This document shows, piece after piece, positions 23,993 through 36,968 of a stretch of 64,000 nucleotides of DNA. A program made the translations under genes and the position numbers. Source of the stretch: Vitis vinifera (lineage: Eukaryota > Streptophyta > Magnoliopsida > Vitales > Vitaceae); assembly GCF_030704535.1 (NCBI RefSeq), contig NC_081823.1, positions 6,330,501 to 6,394,500 of the forward strand, given 5' to 3'. Each line of letters starts with the position of its first letter. The stretch's first letter is position 1. The notes beneath the pieces were generated by a model. The model did no database searches, had not been told where the DNA came from, and saw only the letters and a program-made list of their open reading frames with translations.

Positions 23993-24617
23993 GGGTATAT
24001 TTGGTTTTTTTTTTTCAAGAACTGTTTTTTGTTTTTGAAAACAAAAAATACAAAAAACTTATTTGGGGAAGGGGGTGTGTTTTTGTTTTTTGTGTTTTTC
24101 GTGTTCTCAAACACCATTTTTTTTAAAACAATAAAAAGATGTTTTCATTATCTTTTCACTGTTCATATAATAGATTGTTTTTCGTGTTTTTTTTATTTTA
24201 TGTTTTCTTAGCTGCTTTTTGTGTTTCCACAAAGGTGAGCTCCACCCAACCACCCCACCCCCACCCGTAAACCCTTTCTTCTTTCTTAAATTATTGAAAT
24301 TAATATACTTACACATAGTTACAAAGTCATCATTTCTTTAAAAAAATTATAATTTATGTAAAAATTTCAAAATTGAATATTTTTTTTTATTTAAATGAAT
24401 TGTGCATATGAAAATTATTTATATATTTATAATATCAAGTTAATGGAAAAAAACACTTTATTAATTAAAAAAATAACTTTGAAATATTTTTTTTTTATTT
24501 TTGAGAACAAAAATTGTTTTTCAGAATCTAGTTTCCAAACATAATTTTTTTTCTAAAAACACAAAAAATTGTTTTCAAAAATTAATTTTCAGAATAGTTT
24601 TCAAAAACAATAATCAG
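23993..24617. mobile_element. AT-rich MITE-like element of uncertain family
   Basis: It begins GGGTATATTTGGTTTT and has repeated inverted blocks of TTTTTGAAAAC and GTTTTCAAAAA near both ends. It ends near CAATAATCAGGCCT. The interior is T-rich and non-coding. The boundaries are approximate. Confidence 0.4.
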
Positions 24618-24750
24618 GCCTAACGGTCCTTTTTATCATAAAAAAAAATATACAAGTGATTAATTACTAAATTACAATTGTGCCCTGCCGGGAACTCACC
24701 TCCTCAGCCGACTCAGCTCACAACTCACCAGAGACTCGGTGCTTCTTCCA

Positions 24751-26791
24751 ATGCTGAAGTTCTCCTCATGGCGTCGCCCACCTCACGAAACCCTGACCCT
24801 AACTTCACCAATTCTCTCCATCTTTCGCCTTCTTACCCAATCCCCACCTCTCCCTGACCACATCCACGACCCCCCATTCTCCCTTACCTCAAACCCAAAA
24901 GACAACGTCAAGAAGAAGAAGAAGAAGAAGAAGAAGAAGAAGAAGGAGAATGGAGAATCGAAGAAAGGCCAAACCTTTCCTTTCAAGTCCGATCTTCCCT
25001 TCGATTTTCGATACTCCTACTCCGAGGCCAATCCTTCAGTCCACCCGATTGGATTTCGCGAACCGCCTCGGTTTTCTCCGTTCGGCCCTGCTCGGCTAGA
25101 CCGGAAATGGACTGGAACTGCGGCCCCCGCCGAAGAGGTGGTTGATCCGGCGGTGGTGTCAGAGCAGCGGAAGGCGGTTCTTGGAGAGCCTCTATCCGAG
25201 GATGAAATTGCAGAACTTGTGGAGCGGTATAGGCACAGTGATTGCTCTCGCCAGATCAATCTAGGTAAATTTTTCGCTTGCTATTGCATTTCGCTGTTTG
25301 GTCGCCCAGAATATAGGTGGAGTTGCTCTGTGTTATTTTTTGATATGGTAGTTTTGGGGACGTGTTTCTTTTCCTGCATTTTCCTAGCATCCAAACTAGG
25401 TTTGTGTTTAATTAGATATCCAGAAGCCTTCCCTCCACCATATGAGGGCCTTGTTTGGCACAATAATAGCCTGTTGCTTGCTCAGTTAAAGAAAAATCCT
25501 TAAGTGAAGTTATGTTTTTCCCTGTTGTCGATGGTTCCAAAGAAGTTAGTTTGGAAGTTATCGTTTCCTGCATTTTCTGAGCAACCAAACAAGCTTTGTA
25601 TTTTGCTGGATTTGCAGTAGTTTTTCCGTCACCACATTAAGCTCTTAATGGGTAAAACAGGAAACATTTCATTCCTTGAAGAATAAAAAACCCCAATGTA
25701 GTTACTTAAAGACATTTTTATTCTCCTGATCCCATTTCCCCACTTTTTCTCTGTTGGAACTTTCACCATGTGACCATTAGAGACCGAGTAATCAATCTAA
25801 TTTTTCTTGTTCACGCACTTGTGTATGGATTGAGTGAGCTACGGTTCTATCAGTGTTTTTCATTATTGAATGACAAGCAATTTGTCATTCTATGTTAGGG
25901 AAAGGGGGAGTTACTCACAATATGTTGGATGACATTCACAACCACTGGAAGAGGGCAGAGGCTGTGAGAATCAAGTGTTTGGGGGTGCCAACTCTTGACA
26001 TGGAAAATGTTTGTTTCCACCTTGAGGTACAGACTCAACACGGCAACTCTCACAGTGGTAGAAAATTTGTATTTGCTCTTCTGGGTTTTCAGAGTTCATT
26101 TACTTATGCAGATTGTAGTGTTCTGCAGGACAAATGTGGTGGGAAGATTATATACAGGAACATAAATATCATTCTTTTATATCGGGGTCGGAACTATGAT
26201 CCCAAGAACAGACCTGTTGTTCCTCTGATGCTGTGGAAGCCCTATGCACCCATTTATCCCAAGCTTGTGAAGCCTGTTGCTGATGGCCTAACATTTGAAG
26301 AGACCAAGGAAATGAGAAACAGAGGACTGAACTTGCCCCCTGTAATGAAACTCAGTAAGCGATTTCATTTTTGAAGCTTAAGATAAACTGCTTTTTCCCT
26401 ATTGGAATCAGTTGTGTGGATGATGATTTGCATTGACATTGATGCTGGTTGGTGAAAATTCTCATTCTGCAGCCAAAAATGGTGTCTATGTGAATGTAGT
26501 GGAGAGAGTGAGGGAGGCATTCAGGAGTGAGGAGGTTGTGAGACTTGATTGTACTCATGTGGGCAGCAGTGACTGCAAAAGGATCGGTGTGAAGTTGAGG
26601 GTATGAATATTATCTATTCTTTTATTATTTTAGGCTAAAATTTGGCTTCTGGTCCCAAGCTGTTGTGCTTATGCATCTATTTTGTCCAATCAATGTAGGA
26701 TTTGGTACCTTGTGTCCCTATTTTGTTCAAGGATGAGCAGATTATACTATGGAAGGGGAAGAATGGTGAGGAACATGACTCTCAACACTGA
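24751..26791 (+). CDS. CRM-domain intron splicing factor, mitochondrial CAF-like (CRS2-associated factor type), five exons
   Basis: CAF-type proteins carry two CRM RNA-binding domains and promote group II intron splicing in organelles. Exons are 24751-25264, 25899-26026, 26129-26354, 26473-26600 and 26699-26791, all with GT/AG ends and matching phases, giving 362 aa. The N-terminus (MLKFSSWRRPP) is basic and serine-rich, like a mitochondrial presequence. The family signature IGFREPPRFSPFGPARLDRKW follows in shortened form. The first CRM domain runs from LSEDEIAELVERYRH through GGVTHNMLDDIHNHWKRAE to GGKIIYR and LLYRGRNY (about 150-240). The second runs from LTKNGVYVNVVERV to IILWKGK (about 290-355). 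The short length and single-copy layout resemble the mitochondrial CAF group (Arabidopsis mCSF1-like) more than plastid CAF1/CAF2. An AAG microsatellite encodes about a dozen lysines near residue 54. Targeting is inferred. Confidence 0.85.
24909..24945 (+). repeat. (AAG)n microsatellite inside CAF-like exon 1
   Basis: A run of AAG triplets encodes an uninterrupted lysine tract between the presumed targeting sequence and the first conserved block. Length variation would stay in frame. Confidence 0.95.
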
Positions 26792-27758
26792 TGGAACTAA
26801 CGAGTTCTTAAATGGTAAATGAGAATCATTTCTGAGGCAGTTCTAGAACTGAAAGACAGGCACAGAACTTGGCATTCTTCAAGTCAGCTCTTGCATATTC
26901 AGTGAGTTCATTTGTCTTCTCCACATACTCGGCAGGTCAAGAGAGCAAGCATGTTTACACGGTTAGATGTGCAGGTCTTCTGGAATATGTCGCTGCATTT
27001 GTTCTATTTGCACGATTTGAAGATCAAACCAAAGAAATTAGTGCATCAATTCTAGACCCCATGGTTTTGAATAAGCATGCAAAGCCAACAAGTTTGCTAC
27101 CGCAGCATGGCCAGTATGTTGGCCTGAATTAGATGAATGAAGATGTAAAACCTGATCACCAATGAATGTAAACCCTACTGGTCATTTTTCTAACTACTTG
27201 TTTTGACAGTTCAATTTGAATTCAATTGGATGATGAAAAATTTTGAATCCTATACTTGGTATAGATCACTTGGCTAGTACATTGATATTGAACCCTAAAT
27301 AGTCACTTTTCAACTGGTGGACAATGTGAATACAATGCTGCAGAGTGCAAATAACTTGCTCTGAAGACACCGTTCAAAGCTCTAAGGAATCCTCTAGAAG
27401 AAAACCTCTTCTTCACTCAGAATAAATAACAGGCTATTGAACCCAAATTTGATATCAAGCTAATTCGAAATTTACCTATAAGTTCAAGTTGCAAGCTGAA
27501 TCCAACAAAACAAGCCAGGTGGCGGGCTGAACATGATCAAGGCTATCCTCTGCCCTCCAAATACACGAGAATTAAGCAGGCTATAGTTTAGACAGCTCAA
27601 CTTATGTCGGTATCTTGCACACATCTAGGGGCAAATACAACCAATTCAAGCAGCAACTACTAATATACAACAACTATTATCGTTCAACCATTAGTATTGA
27701 CAGCACTCCTTATAGCTACTTTCTTCCAAACTTGTAACCTTATAGATATCACCAGTTC
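26792..27758. other. Convergent 3' ends of the CAF-like and PAP genes
   Basis: Less than 1 kb separates two convergent genes. The stretch holds their presumed 3' UTRs. One open frame of 87 codons at 26869-27132 has no recognisable features. Confidence 0.5.
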
Positions 27759-30700
27759 TTAAGGTTCCATGAGTATTTTCCTTTGTCCATGCCCTTTCCC
27801 AGCATGACATCCTGAACCGACCAAGGAGGTTATCCAGACCTCATCAGACCGCACTGGCTCATCATCATCGTTCCTGTGCCAGCTCCAGAAGGCATGGGTC
27901 AAATTCACTATCTTGAGTTCGCCATGACCGAAACTTGCTTCACGGAAGACTGACCACTCTGGCTGTGGATCATTATACCTGTAAATCAGTTTTAAACACA
28001 TTACATTACTTGCAGTTTAGTTGCAGCAAAACACTTAGAAGAGAGAACCCACATAGACTTGCCAAAATTTAGCTTCTAAATTTATGATACTTCCATTTAC
28101 TGAAAGCTTATGATCAAACAAAACCAAATGGGAAAAAAACTTGAGATTCTCAGTGTTCCATGATATGGTGAAGGGGGTGCACACTCAAAATAAAGCATTG
28201 AAAAGTTGGTAATAATTTCTTGACCTTTTTAGATGAATTCTGGGCTTAACTAATGGCCCAGAATTGTTGTCGGGAAAAAACACTTGCAAGACAACATCCA
28301 CAAGCAAGAGAATTTCTTTCATTGAACATCATAAAAGAGTTGAACGATTCATATAATTTTCTTTCATTTGGTCTTTTTTTTAATTTTTCAAGTTGACAAT
28401 AAGAAAGCTAGGGAGAGGACATACCTAGTAGCTAAGCCTTCCCTATTTCCTCCATCACCAATTGTTATGTGGATAGGACCACAAGGATCTGACCTTCCAT
28501 TGTAGACACGTTTCTGTCAAAAATTGAACACATAATGTAAGGCAAATGCCATGAAAATTAAAGAGGAGAAGAAAAGATGAACCAGTTTGGCCATACTGAG
28601 CGCTCATAAGCATGCACATGGCCAGCGAACACTAAATCAACATTAGCAGCATAAAGCAATGGCTCCAAGGTTTCCATCATCCTGTCCCCTTCACCTTGAT
28701 GAGCCTTGTTGCTGTTGTACCATGGAACATGTAATAGCACAAGTAGCCAGGGCGTCCTTTTTCGATCCACCCTTGAAAGATCAGTCTATAGATCAAGAAT
28801 GAAAGGAAATGAGTAACAACACAGAAAAGATACAATGCTCCAATTCATAGTCAATTACAAACTTACAATATTCAATAAGATACAACATACATTTTTATGT
28901 AATACGATAAGTATCACTAAAATGTATTTAATCAAATGTGTGTCTTATAATACATTGTAATACACAATACATCGATACAAATGCCTCTAACTATTTGTAA
29001 TAGTTTCTACGAAAAATCACTTGAAAAAAAAAAAAATTCTTAAAAAAGTTATTCTATTAATTGTTTAAAATGTACTTTAAGGTTAGAAATTGCAAACAAA
29101 GAAGTAAATATTCCTACATGAACATGTTATACACGTGTTGTCAAAGACAAGCACAAAAAGTTAAAACTTAAGGTCAGATCTTGTTGGCTAGATATAGCAT
29201 GAGATGGAATAAGAAATGTGATAACGTATCTTATCACATGGTTGGTTGGGGATGGGAAATAATTTATCTCATCACGTATTTTATCCTATATTCAACCAAA
29301 CATGGGATAAGACAAGCGATATAATAATTCATTCAACCTCTTTTTTATATCTCCTTTATATGGGATATAATAATCATAAGTTGAGATATGAGACATACAT
29401 ACCACATGGATAACTAATTTATTCATCTCATCCATTTTCCTTCATTTTTTTTTCAATTTTGTTTATATCACTCATTTAGCATAACAAAAATTTTGATTAA
29501 AAAAATTAATTTTTTAGTTTGAAAAAGAAAGGAAATAATAAAAAATTAGTGCATGATACAACCTAAAATATGAATATATAGTATTATTCAATATATACAA
29601 AATGCTTTGATATATTTAACAACCATGCTCCAATGAATAACTGAACTGCTCTTTATTCTAAGTCAGAGGGTGAGAAAGAGCACAAAAAATAAATAAAATA
29701 ATAATATTTATGCGAGTCCATAGTCGACCATAGAAACAGGATGGACCCATTGAGCTAATAGCCGAATACTTGAATAGTGTTTCTTTTTTCAGTTAATACA
29801 TTTATTCAATCAATTTATATACTGGCCCCATATATTAAAGACTGAATTGATCGATTTTTGCAATCCAAAGTAGCAGCAGCGAAAGAAGATTCCTATTTAA
29901 GTATGGAGAAAACACACTAACCTTTAGCCAGCTATATTGATTTGAGTTCAGATCATAAGCAGCATATGAACCAAGCATGACAACATGCACCCCCGCAACT
30001 TCAAAAGAATAATATAGATTTGAGGGAGATCCACTCTCTTGATATGGCATAGTCCATCTAGAATTATAGGATTCAAAACCATCCTTAAAAAATGGAATGT
30101 TCTCCTGTTCATGGTTTCCTTCTGTTACCATCCACGGCCTTGCACTTGCAAGTGGCTGCACTAGCTCACCAAATGTGTCCCACCGACGCTGCAAGTAATC
30201 TGCATATGAAAGGTCTCCAGGAAGCAGATGCACGTCATAGTTGCATCCATCTATGTGATCTAGTGTTGACTTCGTCCAGCCAGTCTGACCCAGATCAGCA
30301 GCCACAGCAAAAGTAATTGGGAACTGAGCTGGAGGGGTCTTGAGCTGGAATTCAGGACCTTGTCCTCCACATCGATAGTAGTAAATAGTGTCATGTTCCA
30401 GAGGCCCAATGACAGTGTGGTGTATCTTTCCCGAGCTATAGAATAAATAACTATAGGAGGTGCTTCCACCTAGAGTTATGGATGTGTATTTCCCCGGTGA
30501 TGTTCCATATTGAACAATTGAAGGGGCATATTCATCATCAGTGATCCATGTGATTCGCATGTGCTTCTCACTTGACAAAGAAATGTGCACCTGCAATAGC
30601 AATTTTTTGCAGCACGGTTAATAGACAAGTCTCCAAATTAAAATTGCCAAAAATAAAATAAAATTGTGCACATAGAAGACAGTTAAATCAATTGCAATCA

Positions 30701-33646
30701 AACGAATATTCATACCAGTTGAATTGACAACATTCATGATATGAGGGAACTAAGGATTCTTAATCCGCATTATGACACTACATATACAGATTAATCCAAT
30801 GTATCATGGTTTGTTAAAAGTAAAGCACCCCTGCCATGATTTTCGCACTACCATGTTTTGTAAGCACCAATGATTTATGCACTAGACAGTTGTGGTGGTG
30901 CAGACTGTAGCTTCAAAAATCTAGATTGGGTTTGTTCTTGGACATAGCAGGCTCAAATTTGCTTTAATTTCAGCCCATTACCTTACAATTTATTCTCACT
31001 AAGTTAAAGCTTTTTTATAACTTATAAATAGAAATAAAGCCCTCGGGGCCTGCCTCAAGTGGCCAGTTGGGGTGGGGATTTGGGAGGTTCCGAGTTTGAC
31101 TCCCACGGGAAAATTTGTTACCCATAAGAAAAACATATAAAATGGAAATAAATTTGTATTCCAAAACTCAGAAAGAAGTAAAGGAGTTTGAACTATAATA
31201 CTGAGAGACAAATGTGGTATCCAAGACAAGGAGTTCGAACTAGACGATAGATTCAAGATTTCCCTACACTAATGATACTGGACCTCCATCTTAAGTGCAT
31301 TCTCATAGTTGCTTTCAAAATTAATGTAAATCATTCATAAACCATAGCAGTCCATTTCTAGGATCAAAACCAAGAAATAGAGAATATAGACACTGGAGGG
31401 AACCTCAATGCATTATTAGGAATTAAGAATTGCAGAGTGTAACACAAGTGAACCTTCATTTTCAACTCCATCTTTGTTTGATATTAAAAAAAATAAAAAT
31501 AGAAACCAGAAATAATTCTAATAATTCACATTTTTCCCTACATTAGTAAAATACCAAAGAGTGATAGTTTGATGGAAAGAGAATCCGTAACGCTCCAAAA
31601 TCATGAAAATGGCTTTTATCATTTTGGGAAGCTGCTGGGAAATTGACTGCTTGTGCCACCATGCATAGCTCATTCATATCATATTACATAAATACTTTGA
31701 TACAATATCATATTAATACTAGAGATAATAAGCTATACATCTAATCTAATTCTAATATAGCCAATTTACAATGAGAATAGCATGCTAATATTAGAAATAG
31801 GAAGCTACCCATCTAATCAAATTCAGACATGGCCAATAAAATAGTAACCCCTTGTTTTCAACTCAGTTTCTTTTTGGTATTAAAAGAATAGAAACCGGGA
31901 TGGTTCTAATAATTCACACTACACCTAAATTGATAAAACACCAAATATTAATACTTCGATAAAACAAATTTTATATCACAACAAAATCATGAAAATAGCA
32001 TACTAATGTTAGAAATGGGACACTACACATCTAATCAAATTCAAAGATAGCCAATAAGATAGAAACCCTTTATTTTCAACTTGGTCTTCTGTTTCGTATT
32101 AAAAAAATAAAAATCAGAAATGATTTTAATAATTCAAGTTATCCATATCAGTATACACCAAGGATTGGTACTTCAATGAAAACAAATTTTATAACATTCC
32201 AAAACGATGGAGATTGCTTTAAAATTTTGGGAACCTGCTGGGAAAATGACTAGTTGTGTTGCTGTGCACGCCTCACTCTTCTTGTATTACATAAATACTT
32301 CGATAGAATAGTATATATGAGAATAGGAGGCTATACATATAATCAAATTCACATACAGTCAATATCCAATAAAATAGAAATACTAATATTAGAAATAGGA
32401 CGCTATACATCTACGTAAATTCAAATATAGCCGATAAAATAGGAACGTTTTCTTTTCGACAAAGTCTCCACTTGGTATTCACACAAAAAAGAGGGGGTAT
32501 GCCCCACCTTGGTAAAAGACCAAAACTTGATACTTTCATGAAAACAAATTCTATAATACTCCAAAATAATGGAAAATGGCTTTATAGTTTTGGGAAGCTG
32601 CTGGGAAATTGACTGGATGTGCCAATGTGCACACCTCCCTCATTACGTATTATGTAAATACTTCAATAAAATAGTTTACTCGTATTATAAATAGGACACT
32701 ACCCATCTAATCAAAATCCGACGTGGTTGTCCAATATACGACAAAATAGCAGACTAGTATTAGAAATAGGAGGCTGCACATCTGATCAAATTCAAACACA
32801 AATAATATACTCGAGAATAGAATTCAAGTCGAACACAAAGCGCCACCAACTTAAACATGCAGCAGAGAATTTTCCAAGCATATCAAATTTAAATTCAACT
32901 CCAAATCCACTACCATATAAATGTAGAGTTATTCATAAAAAAAAAAACCATATCAATGTAGAACAACTGCAATGAGCATTAACACACACCATTTCCATTT
33001 CCAAAATCCCAATTCCACACAAACGAATGCTATGGAAACAGACCAGAACTAAAACACACCAGTTCCTCCTTTCGAAATGTACACTGTTTGGTTGCCCAGA
33101 AAATGCAGGAAAATAACAGAAAGCAACCTTTTGAGCCAGAAGACAAAACCTCCGCCCAAAAGAGCCTAACAAAACTATTAACCTTCCTCAAACTGTGCTC
33201 CCCATATATTAAATTTAAAAAAAAAAAAAAAAAAGAAAAAAAAAAAGAAAAAGCAAACTAAATTTTCTTGTCTTTTCCTTTCTTACACTTTCCCTGAAAC
33301 CAAACAACTGCACCATCCAAAACAAAAATTATCCTCTTTAACGCAAAAAAGCAAGAAACCCAACACAATTCAGAGAATATGACATCATAGAAAAACCCAA
33401 CACTGGATTGAGAAACAAAGTCAAGAGTCAAAATTTTCCAGGAAAATTATGAGATGGATCATGGATGAGAAGATTATAACCTAGAAACTGAAGAGAGATT
33501 AGAGATAAAGTGACCTGTTGGGGAAGAGAAGGAGCCTTCGGCTTCCATGGAAAATGCAAAGCTTTTCTGGGCTTTGGACGAACGTAATCGGCTGTCACAC
33601 TTACAGAGATCACCAGAATCAGTATCAATATCAACTTCGGTTCCAT
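27759..33646 (-). CDS. Purple acid phosphatase (plant PAP, PAP18/20/22-like), five exons
   Basis: Secreted metallophosphoesterase that hydrolyses phosphate esters using a binuclear metal centre, linked in plants to phosphate recovery. Exons on the minus strand are 33515-33646, 29922-30590, 28597-28785, 28425-28513 and 27759-27978, with consistent phases, giving 432 aa. A signal peptide ([19 protein letters not shown]) starts the protein. A fibronectin-III-like PAP N-domain follows ([15 protein letters not shown]). The catalytic domain shows all metal-ligand motifs: DLG (143-145), GDLSYAD (169-175), GNHE (202-205), LLHVPWY (284-290) and GHVHAYER (322-329). The C-terminal metallophosphatase tail includes GDGGNREGL and ASFGHGEL. 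The length fits the low-to-middle-size PAP group (about 430-440 aa). Intron 1 is about 2.9 kb and repeat-rich; intron 2 is 1.1 kb and includes MITE-like text. Confidence 0.92.
29180..29400. mobile_element. Possible MITE in PAP intron 2
   Basis: The segment contains repeated and inverted variants of ATAAGATACG/CGTATTTTATCC and GTTGG/CCAACCAAAC, as in grape-type MITEs, in otherwise AT-rich intron DNA. Ends could not be fixed. Confidence 0.3.
31030..31140 (+). mobile_element. Possible tRNA-derived SINE relic in PAP intron 1
   Basis: The text has a promoter-like first box around CTCAAGTGGCCAGTTGG and a B-box-like GGTTCCGAGTTTGACTCCC about 35 bases later, followed by an A-rich tail. This is the layout of plant SINE heads. 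No target duplication was identified. Confidence 0.35.
31590..32800. repeat. Degenerate tandem repeats in PAP intron 1
   Basis: Near-copies of TTTTGGGAAGCTGCTGGGAA occur near 31620, 32236 and 32590. Variants of CATCTAATCAAATTCA plus ATAGCCAATAAAATAG recur at about 31740-31850, 32030-32060, 32340-32440 and 32700-32790. Spacing varies from about 370 to 600 bp. This looks like an old tandem array that has diverged. Confidence 0.65.
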
Positions 33647-33828
33647 TACTTACCTTCCAAAATCTGCAACACGGAACGAAGCCCTCGCAGCCTTAGCTAC
33701 GCATTCATCCCTTTTAAGGATTTCTATTCTCGAGGAAAATGACAGATTCACCTGGGTGGGTGGTGCTGTTTGGCAATCCAGAAAATCGGACCACATGATG
33801 TGATTTTCATTTAACAAACAAATAAAAA

Positions 33829-33850
33829 TAATAATAATAATAATAATAAT
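33829..33850. repeat. (AAT)n microsatellite
   Basis: Seven or more AAT/ATA triplets in the PAP upstream flank. Confidence 0.9.
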
Positions 33851-36800
33851 ATTACATATAATCGTTTATAATATTAAAAGTATTTATGCATGTGAATTTT
33901 ACGATTAAATAAAATATAAAAAATCATAAAATTTTTTGTCAAAATATCTCATAACATGAATAAATATGCATAGGTCCCATGTTGAATAAAATCATAAAAA
34001 CAACTATTTATAAAATTAATAATATTTATTTATTTATATTTTATAAAAATATAAAAAGTTATTTATTTTAAATAAAAATAATCAATTTAATTAAGCGGGT
34101 TTTTGGATTTAGAATAAAAGGAAAACCTAAACAAATCTATCCATCTATCCTCTCCTTTTCCATGGATAAAAATGTTTTGTAGCATAGAATTAAATGAGTA
34201 CCCTATTCCTAAGCAAGAAATTGAAAAAAGAGAAAGGTGTTTGGCAGGGTAGAAAAAGAAGGTCAAAGTTCACATTAGTTGTACCCCATTTACACAAAAA
34301 GCATAAAAGGTTGTTAGGGTTTACAATCTTCTACGAATTATGGAATTTGGTAAAGTTTGTCGGCTTATAGAATCATGAATCAAGGTGGGGAATTTTGGCA
34401 CCTTTAAACAATTTGGTCATAGTTGGCATTTCATCATTTCTTCAATAAATGATACACTACAAATCTTTTTGTTGTAATCCTTGAAATGGATAATCATGTT
34501 ACAAAGTTTACGTGTAATATCGTAGAGACAAGGTTGGATGGAATAAAATCAAATTTATTGATTCGCATATTCTCGGATTAAAAAATAATATGGCCACCTC
34601 TGAAAATAACTTGATCATATTTTAGACGTAATTTAAATCTTATTTTAGAGTTTTCGAAATGTTAAAATAAGTAGTCTATTCTCAAATCTAAGTTTTTAAG
34701 AATATTCGTATAAAAACTCTATCAACCGCTATTTTGTTGGGTTCTGAGCAAATGCGAAGACAACTTCTTTTGCTCAAACAATTGCGGGTCAAGAAGGGGT
34801 TGATGGTCATCGTTTTAAGTACTCATCATGTTCTACTTCTAATAAGATGAGTTTACCAGTTAAGGCCATCGTTTTAACAATTGCGGGTCAAGGAGGGGTT
34901 GATGGTCATCATTTTAAGTACTCATCATGTTCCACCTCTAATAAGATGAGTTTACCGGTTAAGGCCAACTTCATAATTTTTTCTTCTTTTAAATTTAGAG
35001 TGGAAGGATGTTGGTTTGGAGTACTCATCATATTCTATCTCTAATAGAATAGGTTTAAGAGAAGTATTAACAGGTTATAGGTGAATTTGAAATTTTTTTT
35101 AAAAAGCCTAGATCGAGTTTAAAATCGAATATTACCTTGTCTCATCCTCCATACTCAAATTATATGTATAATTAAATAAAAATAATTTACTATTCAATTT
35201 TTCCTTTTTTTTAATACATATAAAATAAAATAAAATTTCATAAAATTAAACCTAAGTAATAAAAATTATAATATTTATTTATTGATAAATCATATTTATT
35301 TTTTATATAATTAAATAAAAATATATATTAAGCAAGTTGATATGTATGACATTTAATAAATATATATTAAAATATTTTCAAATCCATCTCGTGACACTTT
35401 ATGTCATGAGCCATCACATGAAAATCTTGTCTTAAAGATTTGACCTTAATTAACCTTATAAAATCTTTTGAAATTAGATGATGAAGCCCTGCTATGAGCC
35501 ATGGTATGAATGAAGGCCCTGAGATGGGTGCGGCGTGTGGGATGAATCAAACCACATTCCGTCCGGATGGTTAAACCCCGGGATGAGTGTGACATCAAAC
35601 CACATGAAAAGAATTTTTAGATGAGATGGCTAAGTCCTTGATCATAACTGCCATAATGCAACAGGCTTTGAGCAAGGGAAGGTGAGGAGATGTCTCAGTT
35701 TATAGCTCAACTTAAAGACATGAGAAGACCTCCTGATCCCCATCATTGATCAAAAACCAACTGGAGCAGGCCAAGCGACTGCTAGCCTTCTTAACCATCC
35801 ATGACTAATTTGACAGTCAGAGATGGGTTGGCCAAACCAACCACCCAACTCTAATCGTTTTCTCTTGCGTTGAAGAGGAAGGCCACAAGCAAGAGCAGTC
35901 CATCATTTTCCAAAGGATGAAACACAAACTTTTCTCTATTCTTGTCAAAAAATTACAAGACATGTCTCATTGGAAAGCTCTTGTACATATTTGAAAAAGG
36001 ATCCAACAAGTTCTTATAGGGTCGGTAAGATAAGTGAAGAGAGTAGCTTCATCAAAGAGGAATTAGACGTTTAATGATTCCTACAGACCTCTGCCCATTA
36101 GGTGTTGGCATTAAGGAGTGGTAACTATAGCAGAAGACCAGTTTCAAGTTGTTGAAGCAGCAGCTAACAACATCAAAGTATAGTAGTCATTTCCTCCTCT
36201 AAAATTTCTCATCTGGCCTTGACATGTGAGATGATAATCAAGCTGAATTATGATTTAATAAAGGAAAACCAAAATAGAAAAGTGTTGTTTATAAGAGTAT
36301 CAGATGAGAAATTTGTCCGCTTAGTTGAATTATTACAGAAGGTTATGAAGGATTAAACACACAAACAAACCAAAAGAGAGAAAAGTAACCAAAGATTATT
36401 GTTGACCGCAAACTTTCAAATGCCAAAGCACTTGACAGCCAGTTGGCAAACGCATTACAAACACACACATCCGAATGCAACACAGCAAACAGACCATAGC
36501 AGAGAAAGGAAGCCCATGATGTGGAAGATAATGGCCCTTGCTGCCACTTCAGAATTGCATATAACATTACTGGTTCCCATAAGCAGCAAGACTGACACAT
36601 ATATTAGAAATACTTCAACTGCAATGCAGGAAAAGTGGAGCTTTGTGATTAAATGTATATTAAAGTCACAATATATATGCATTCTATTCTACATGATATA
36701 TTGTTTTTCACTTGCTATGGCAAGGTAGAAATGGATGGCTGCTAGCTTAAGCATTCTAATCCATCACCCTAGAAAAGGATGCCATCCCATAACTGGCCTT

Positions 36801-36960
36801 TAGCCCAGTGGTAGAGATCAAAATTTTGAAACCAGCTAGCAGCTCCAGAAGTGGGGTGCAAATAGTGCAGTGACTCCATATATGCAAGAACTAAAGACTA
36901 TTATGGAGAATGTACGTGAAAGAAAGAGAGAAACATCACCTTGTGTCATCTTATTGCAGT
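33851..36960. other. Intergenic region between PAP and the NLR cluster
   Basis: AT-rich DNA without a recognisable gene. It contains the 99-bp tandem duplication at 34777-34970 and a less AT-rich patch at about 35480-36180 that has many short broken reading frames and could be an old element of unknown type. Confidence 0.4.
34777..34970. repeat. Tandem duplication, 99-bp unit, two copies
   Basis: Copies start at 34777 and 34876 with AACAATTGCGGGTCAAG and end near GTTAAGGCCA. They differ at only a handful of positions. Confidence 0.9.
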
Positions 36961-36968
36961 TTGGCCTT

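Noticed and set aside
26869-27132. 87-codon open frame downstream of the CAF-like gene
   Set aside because: No recognisable domain; it lies in the presumed 3' UTR between convergent genes.
36399-36728. Overlapping 70-110 codon frames on both strands 3' of NLR copy 1
   Set aside because: No motifs, opposite-strand overlap typical of chance frames, no splice or start context.
36795-36816. tRNA-like A-box text TTAGCCCAGTGGTAGAG
   Set aside because: No B-box, no acceptor stem and no cloverleaf in the following 70 bases; could be a SINE head at most.
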